Origin: Thermoplasmata archaeon
Lineage (GTDB): Archaea; Thermoplasmatota; Thermoplasmata; Lutacidiplasmatales; UBA184
Reading direction: 5' to 3'
Assembly: GCA_030042955.1 (NCBI GenBank)
Contig: JASHYQ010000112.1
Coordinates: forward strand, 1-8,434
DNA: 8,434 nt
The position numbers and the translations under genes were made by a program. How positions within the stretch are numbered: position 1 is the stretch's first letter; each line of letters starts with the position of its first letter. Below the pieces are notes generated by a model. It was not told the DNA's origin and ran no database searches. It was given only the letters and a program-made list of their open reading frames with translations. Of the stretch, positions 4,834-8,434 are shown piece by piece.

Positions 4834-7056
4834 ATGGGCGAGTCCATCACGCTCCGGGTTGCGGAAGCCTTCCAGCAGGACATCGGGCTCGGCACCGCGC
4901 GCATCGATGTCCAGACTCGGCAGCGCCTCAAGGTCGGACTCGGCGATGTCGTCGAGATCCGGGGGCGGAAAGGGACCCCGGCGGTCGTGAGCCGCGCCCA
5001 ACCCGATGACGAGGGCAAGGGACTGGTCCGCATCGAGGCGGTGGTCCGACGTAACGCCGGGGTCAGCATCGGGGACCGGATCACGGTCCAGCGGATCGAC
5101 TGCCCGAACGCCGACTCCGTCACCATCGCCCCCATCTACGCAGGCTCCGCCCGCATGGACCTCGGCCCGGGGCTCGAGAGCTTTGTCGCCAAGGCCCTCG
5201 CCCGGCGACCGTTCGTCCGGGGGGACGTCTTCGTCATTCCCGGCGTCTTCCTGATGGGCGGCTCGCTCCCGTTCATGGTCGTCGCGACGCAGCCCAAGGG
5301 CTACGTTCAGGTCGCGCCGGCGACGCTGATCACGATCAAGGAGGAGACGGTCAGCGAGACCGAGGTCGCCGCTCCCCGGATATCGTACGAGGACATCGGC
5401 GGCCTCACCGAGAAGCTCGGGCGGGTCCGCGAGATGATCGAGCTTCCGCTCAAGCACCCCGAGCTGTTCGACCGGCTCGCGATCACCCCGCCCAAGGGGG
5501 TGCTGCTGTACGGGCCGCCCGGGACCGGCAAGACCCTCATCGCGAAGGCGGTCGCCAACGAGGCGGGCGCCCACTTCATCGGGATCCAGGGGCCCGAGAT
5601 CATCTCGAAGTACTACGGCGAGAGCGAGAAGGAGCTCCGCGAGAAGTTCGAGGAGGCGGAGAAGAACGCCCCGAGCGTCATCTTCATCGATGAGCTCGAT
5701 TCGATCGCGCCCCGGCGCGACGAGGTCGTCGGAGAGGTCGAGCGGCGCGTGGTCGCCCAGCTCCTCACGCTCATGGACGGGCTCTCGGGCCGGGGGAACG
5801 TCATCGTCATCGCGGCGACGAACCGGGAAGAGGCGATCGACCCCGCGCTCCGTCGTCCGGGACGGTTCGACCGAGAGATCGAGATCGGGGTCCCCACGAT
5901 GGAGGGTCGGCTCGAGATCCTCCAGATCCACACGCGCGGGATGCCGATCGACGGATCCGAGAAGGACCGGGAGCGCGTCCTCCGGGACCTCGCCGCCCAG
6001 AGCCACGGGTTCGTCGGGGCCGACCTCTCCTCGCTGGCCCGGGAAGCGGCCATGCGAGCCCTGCGCCGGTACCTTCCCGAGATCGACTTCGACCAGCCGA
6101 TCCCCCTTTCCCTCCTCGAGCGGATGAAGGTCACCGAGACCGACTTCCGCGAGGCGCTCAAGACCATCGAGCCGTCCAGCCTCCGGGACGTCACGGTCGA
6201 GATCCCCACCACCCGGTGGGACGAGGTCGGAGGGCTCGAGCGGGTGCGCCGGATCCTAGAGGAGTCTGTCGAGCTGCCGTTCAAGAACCCCCAGGCCTAC
6301 CGCCACATCGGGATCGAACCCCCGCGCGGGATCCTCCTCTACGGACCCCCGGGCGTAGGGAAGACCCTGCTCGCCAAGGCGGCCGCGACCGAGAGCCAGG
6401 CGAACTTCATCTCGGTCAAGGGACCCGAGGTGATGAGCAAGTGGGTCGGCGAGAGCGAGAAGGCGATCCGGATGATCTTCAAGAAGGCCCGGCAGGCCTC
6501 CCCCTCGATCGTCTTCATCGACGAGATCGACTCGATCGCCCCCCGGCGCGGGCTCCAGACGTCGAGCGGCGTGACCGAGCGCATCGTCAACCAGCTCCTC
6601 ACCTCCATCGACGGCCTCGAGAGCCTCGAGCGGGTGCTCGTCATCGCGGCGACGAACCGTCCCGATATCCTCGACGAGGCGCTCCTACGGACCGGTCGGT
6701 TCGACCGGCTCCTCTACGTTGAACCGCCCAACGTCGCGGGTCGGCTCGAGGTCCTCAAGGTCCACTCGAAAGGGATGCCTCTCGCCGACGACGTGGACCT
6801 GAACGCGATCGCCGCGAAGACGGAAGGGTACGTCGGGAGCGACCTCGCCGCCCTCTGCCGCGAGGCCGGCCTCACCGCCCTCCGCGAGAACATCAAGGCC
6901 TCCAAGGTCACCCGCGCCCACTTTGACGCCGCCCTCCACCAAGTTCGCGCCTCCTGCGACGCCGATTCCCTGCGGGCGTACGAGGAGTACGAGAAGCGGC
7001 TGATGCGTGAGCGAGCCGCGGCGCGCGCCGAGCCGGTGCAGGGCATCTACCGCTGA
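4834..7056 (+). CDS. cdc48: Cdc48/VAT-type AAA+ ATPase (double ATPase ring unfoldase)
   Basis: Archaeal p97 homologue: a hexameric ATP-driven unfoldase that feeds proteins to the 20S proteasome. Its 740 residues match the usual length. The N domain (about 1-180) opens with the double-psi-barrel pattern AEAFQQDIGLG...R. D1 has Walker A GPPGTGKT 227-234, pore loop K-Y260-Y261-G, Walker B VIFIDE ending at E287, and arginine fingers in RPGRFDR (R341, R344). D2 has Walker A GPPGVGKT 504-511, pore loop K-W537-V-G, Walker B with D563-E564, and RTGRFDR (R619, R622), where the usual Pro is Thr. The last three residues, I-Y-R, form a hydrophobic-Tyr-X (HbYX) tail, the known key for opening the 20S gate. 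ATG 4834 fits the family start and lies about 3 bases after the predicted transcription start. All catalytic residues are present. A 12-bp repeat in the promoter may regulate it. Confidence 0.98.
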   Translation: MGESITLRVAEAFQQDIGLGTARIDVQTRQRLKVGLGDVVEIRGRKGTPAVVSRAQPDDEGKGLVRIEAVVRRNAGVSIGDRITVQRIDCPNADSVTIAPIYAGSARMDLGPGLESFVAKALARRPFVRGDVFVIPGVFLMGGSLPFMVVATQPKGYVQVAPATLITIKEETVSETEVAAPRISYEDIGGLTEKLGRVREMIELPLKHPELFDRLAITPPKGVLLYGPPGTGKTLIAKAVANEAGAHFIGIQGPEIISKYYGESEKELREKFEEAEKNAPSVIFIDELDSIAPRRDEVVGEVERRVVAQLLTLMDGLSGRGNVIVIAATNREEAIDPALRRPGRFDREIEIGVPTMEGRLEILQIHTRGMPIDGSEKDRERVLRDLAAQSHGFVGADLSSLAREAAMRALRRYLPEIDFDQPIPLSLLERMKVTETDFREALKTIEPSSLRDVTVEIPTTRWDEVGGLERVRRILEESVELPFKNPQAYRHIGIEPPRGILLYGPPGVGKTLLAKAAATESQANFISVKGPEVMSKWVGESEKAIRMIFKKARQASPSIVFIDEIDSIAPRRGLQTSSGVTERIVNQLLTSIDGLESLERVLVIAATNRPDILDEALLRTGRFDRLLYVEPPNVAGRLEVLKVHSKGMPLADDVDLNAIAAKTEGYVGSDLAALCREAGLTALRENIKASKVTRAHFDAALHQVRASCDADSLRAYEEYEKRLMRERAAARAEPVQGIYR

Positions 7057-7067
7057 GCGCCGCCGCG

Positions 7068-7081
7068 CGCCCTTCAGGGCG
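7068..7081 (+). terminator. Small hairpin after cdc48, possible 3' end signal
   Basis: CGCCC-TTCA-GGGCG forms a perfect five-pair stem 11 bases after the cdc48 stop. No T-rich tract follows, which is the usual archaeal termination signal, so termination here is doubtful. Confidence 0.25.
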
Positions 7082-7100
7082 TGCCATCTGAGGTGCAAGC

Positions 7101-7106
7101 TATAAG
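7101..7106 (+). promoter_or_regulatory. TATA box of the surface-protein gene
   Basis: TATAAG within GCTATAAGTAG, a good archaeal TATA box. It predicts transcription starting near 7129-7130. Unlike the other promoters in this window, this leaves a real leader of about 34 bases before GTG 7164. Confidence 0.6.
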
Positions 7107-7129
7107 TAGCGGGGCCAAGTTCGCGCCCG

Positions 7130-7148
7130 CGCCCCCGATGAGGGGGCG
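7130..7148 (+). promoter_or_regulatory. Hairpin at the 5' end of the surface-protein mRNA
   Basis: CGCCCCC (7130-7136), loop GATGA, GGGGGCG (7142-7148): a perfect seven-pair GC stem beginning at the predicted transcript start. Its loop contains an ATG (7138) that opens a nine-codon ORF, MRGRGKRES, whose TGA (7165-7167) overlaps GTG 7164 by two bases. AGGGAG just upstream of the GTG is a weak ribosome-binding candidate. The stem could protect the mRNA end or affect translation. Confidence 0.4.
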
Positions 7149-7163
7149 AGGAAAAAGGGAGTC

Positions 7164-8434
7164 GTGAAGCAGGTGGTCCGGCACTGGTCCCACGCCGCGC
7201 TGTGGGTCCTGGCCATGGTGGTGCTGGCAAGCACGCTAGCCGCCTTGGTCGGGGTCGCGAGCGCCTCGTCGCCGAAGTACACGCTGAACGGAATCGTCGA
7301 GCAGCCGGGTGGTGTCACCCCGGTTCCGGCCGGTGTACAGGTCGACCTGGTCTCGCGGGCCACCGGTGCGGTGTTCACGACCACCGTCAACGGCTCGGGC
7401 GGCGCGTTCCAGTTCACGAGCGGAGGCACCGGTGGGGCCCTCCAGCCGGGCTGGTGGGGGGTCTACGTTCCCGTCCAGACCAACATCACCCTCCCGGGCT
7501 TCGCCACTCCGGTCGGTATCCTGCCGCAGAGCGTGGCCCCCGTCTACTACTCCCTCAATGCCTCCGACCTGACGACGACGCTCTACCCACCCCCCACGCT
7601 GACCGACATCCAGGTGGTCACCTACACCGCGACCCTCACCGGGAACGTGAGTTCGGCCGGGGGTGCCGTGGTGGGCGGGCGGGTCTCCCTGCTCGACCCG
7701 AACTACAACACCGCGGTCCTGGTCAGCAACCTGACCACCTCGACCGGCAACTTCTCCCTCAAGGCCCCGCTCGGTAGCTGGGTCCTTCGGGCGGCCGAAC
7801 CCGGCGCGACCACGCTCTACAACCTCACCGCGGTGACGATCTCCTCGCGAACTCCCGCACCCGAGAAGCTGGTCATCCAGAACTACCTCGTGACCGGACG
7901 GGTCAAGATCGCTTCCGGAGCCCCGGTCGTAGGGGTCGGCAACGTCACCCTCTACGACACGGTGTCCCACGCGATCTTCACGGCCCCGACGGACACCGGG
8001 TTCTACTCGATCGGTGCCTACCCCGGGACGTTCGACGTGGTCCTGGCGACCGCCGGCTACACGACGGCCTGGTACCCCCTGACCGTCTCGGCCGTCGGAC
8101 CGTACATCCAGAACGTTACGGTGGCGCCGGCCCTGTCGAGCCAGATCGCAGTGTACAACACGACGGTGAGCCTCGCCGGCATCTCGGCCACGACGGGCAA
8201 GGGGACGGTCACGGTAACGACCGCCGCGACCCTCGGGAACGACTCGGTCTTCCCCGCGCTGGGGAACGCGAGCGTCCGCCAGCTGTGGGCGCAGCTTGGC
8301 CTCACGTGGACCGGAGCCCCGACCTTCCCCGACACGGACAACGCGACGGTGAAGAGCTGGGTCAACGCGAGCGGACCGTTCTTCCCCGCCGTGCAGGCGG
8401 GTCTCTCGCTGAACGGGACCGGCTTCCTGACCCC
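7164..8434 (+). CDS. Secreted, sequon-rich surface protein with tandem beta-sandwich modules (partial, 3' end outside window)
   Basis: The first 423 residues are visible and the frame stays open to the edge. A Sec-type signal peptide is clear: basic KQVVRHWSH, hydrophobic core about 11-31, and a likely signal peptidase site after A34 (A32-S33-A34). The exported part is rich in Thr, Val, Gly and Asn and almost free of Cys. Three regions look like related carboxypeptidase-regulatory / Ig-like beta-sandwich modules: about 39-105 (YTLNGIVEQP), 154-215 (YTATLTGNVSSAGG) and 241-310 (YLVTGRVKIASGAP), each starting with a strand and a G-x-V turn. Fifteen N-X-S/T sequons occur (for example N107, N132, N189, N317, N401), as in archaeal S-layer and other N-glycosylated surface proteins. 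GTG 7164 is chosen because it gives a complete signal peptide, follows AGGGAG, and no in-frame start precedes it. Exact role unknown; S-layer component or large adhesin-like protein is an inference. Confidence 0.85.
   Translation, partial: MKQVVRHWSHAALWVLAMVVLASTLAALVGVASASSPKYTLNGIVEQPGGVTPVPAGVQVDLVSRATGAVFTTTVNGSGGAFQFTSGGTGGALQPGWWGVYVPVQTNITLPGFATPVGILPQSVAPVYYSLNASDLTTTLYPPPTLTDIQVVTYTATLTGNVSSAGGAVVGGRVSLLDPNYNTAVLVSNLTTSTGNFSLKAPLGSWVLRAAEPGATTLYNLTAVTISSRTPAPEKLVIQNYLVTGRVKIASGAPVVGVGNVTLYDTVSHAIFTAPTDTGFYSIGAYPGTFDVVLATAGYTTAWYPLTVSAVGPYIQNVTVAPALSSQIAVYNTTVSLAGISATTGKGTVTVTTAATLGNDSVFPALGNASVRQLWAQLGLTWTGAPTFPDTDNATVKSWVNASGPFFPAVQAGLSLNGTGFLT

Noticed and set aside
4495..6006. 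Minus-strand open frame of 503 codons across the 5' half of cdc48
   Set aside because: It mirrors cdc48 and the neighbouring gene. The composition is repetitive Asp/Arg/Leu typical of GC-rich shadow frames, with no domain signature.
1..8434. CRISPR array, insertion sequence, prophage or toxin-antitoxin genes
   Set aside because: No regularly spaced repeats, terminal inverted repeats, transposase, integrase or small paired toxin genes were visible on either strand.

Overview
The window looks like a piece of a GC-rich archaeal genome. Four things point to this: a Cdc48/VAT-type double AAA+ ATPase that ends in a proteasome-docking tail, a Cgi121-like KEOPS subunit, a tRNA gene interrupted by a bulge-helix-bulge intron, and archaeal TATA boxes about 27-30 bases upstream of start codons. 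The VAT-like ATPase together with a bacterial-type MutS fits an uncultivated high-GC Thermoplasmatota lineage best. That placement is an inference and was not tested by any search.

Left part (1-2294): a mutS gene runs leftward off the window. It carries an apparent one-base frameshift near 186-207. Divergent from it is a class I SAM-dependent methyltransferase. The 82 bases between their start codons hold two opposed TATA boxes, each placed so that the transcript would start at or within a few bases of its start codon.

Middle (2289-4700): everything is on the minus strand. Reading in the direction of transcription, there is an unrecognised 307-residue protein, a metallo-beta-lactamase-fold hydrolase of the ETHE1/glyoxalase II group and a Cgi121-like protein, with gaps of only 21 and 4 bases, so probably one operon. 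Next come tRNA-Gly(UCC) and tRNA-Ser(UGA). The tRNA-Gly gene contains a 30-base intron in the T loop, at position 59/60, with a textbook bulge-helix-bulge fold. This is the most striking feature of the window. The 3' end of tRNA-Ser overlaps the end of the convergent methyltransferase gene.

Right part (4701-8434): a 133-base divergent promoter region separates the operon from cdc48. It contains a 12-bp direct repeat, one copy of which forms a perfect dyad over the predicted cdc48 transcription start. After cdc48 comes a start region with a TATA box, a 7-bp hairpin and a nine-codon mini-ORF. It leads into a secreted, sequon-rich, probably S-layer-like protein that runs off the right edge.

Functionally the window mixes information and quality-control genes (mismatch repair, tRNA modification, tRNAs, protein unfolding) with one envelope protein. 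There is no mobile element, CRISPR array or phage signature. All promoter, start-site and RNA-fold statements come from reading the bases by eye.
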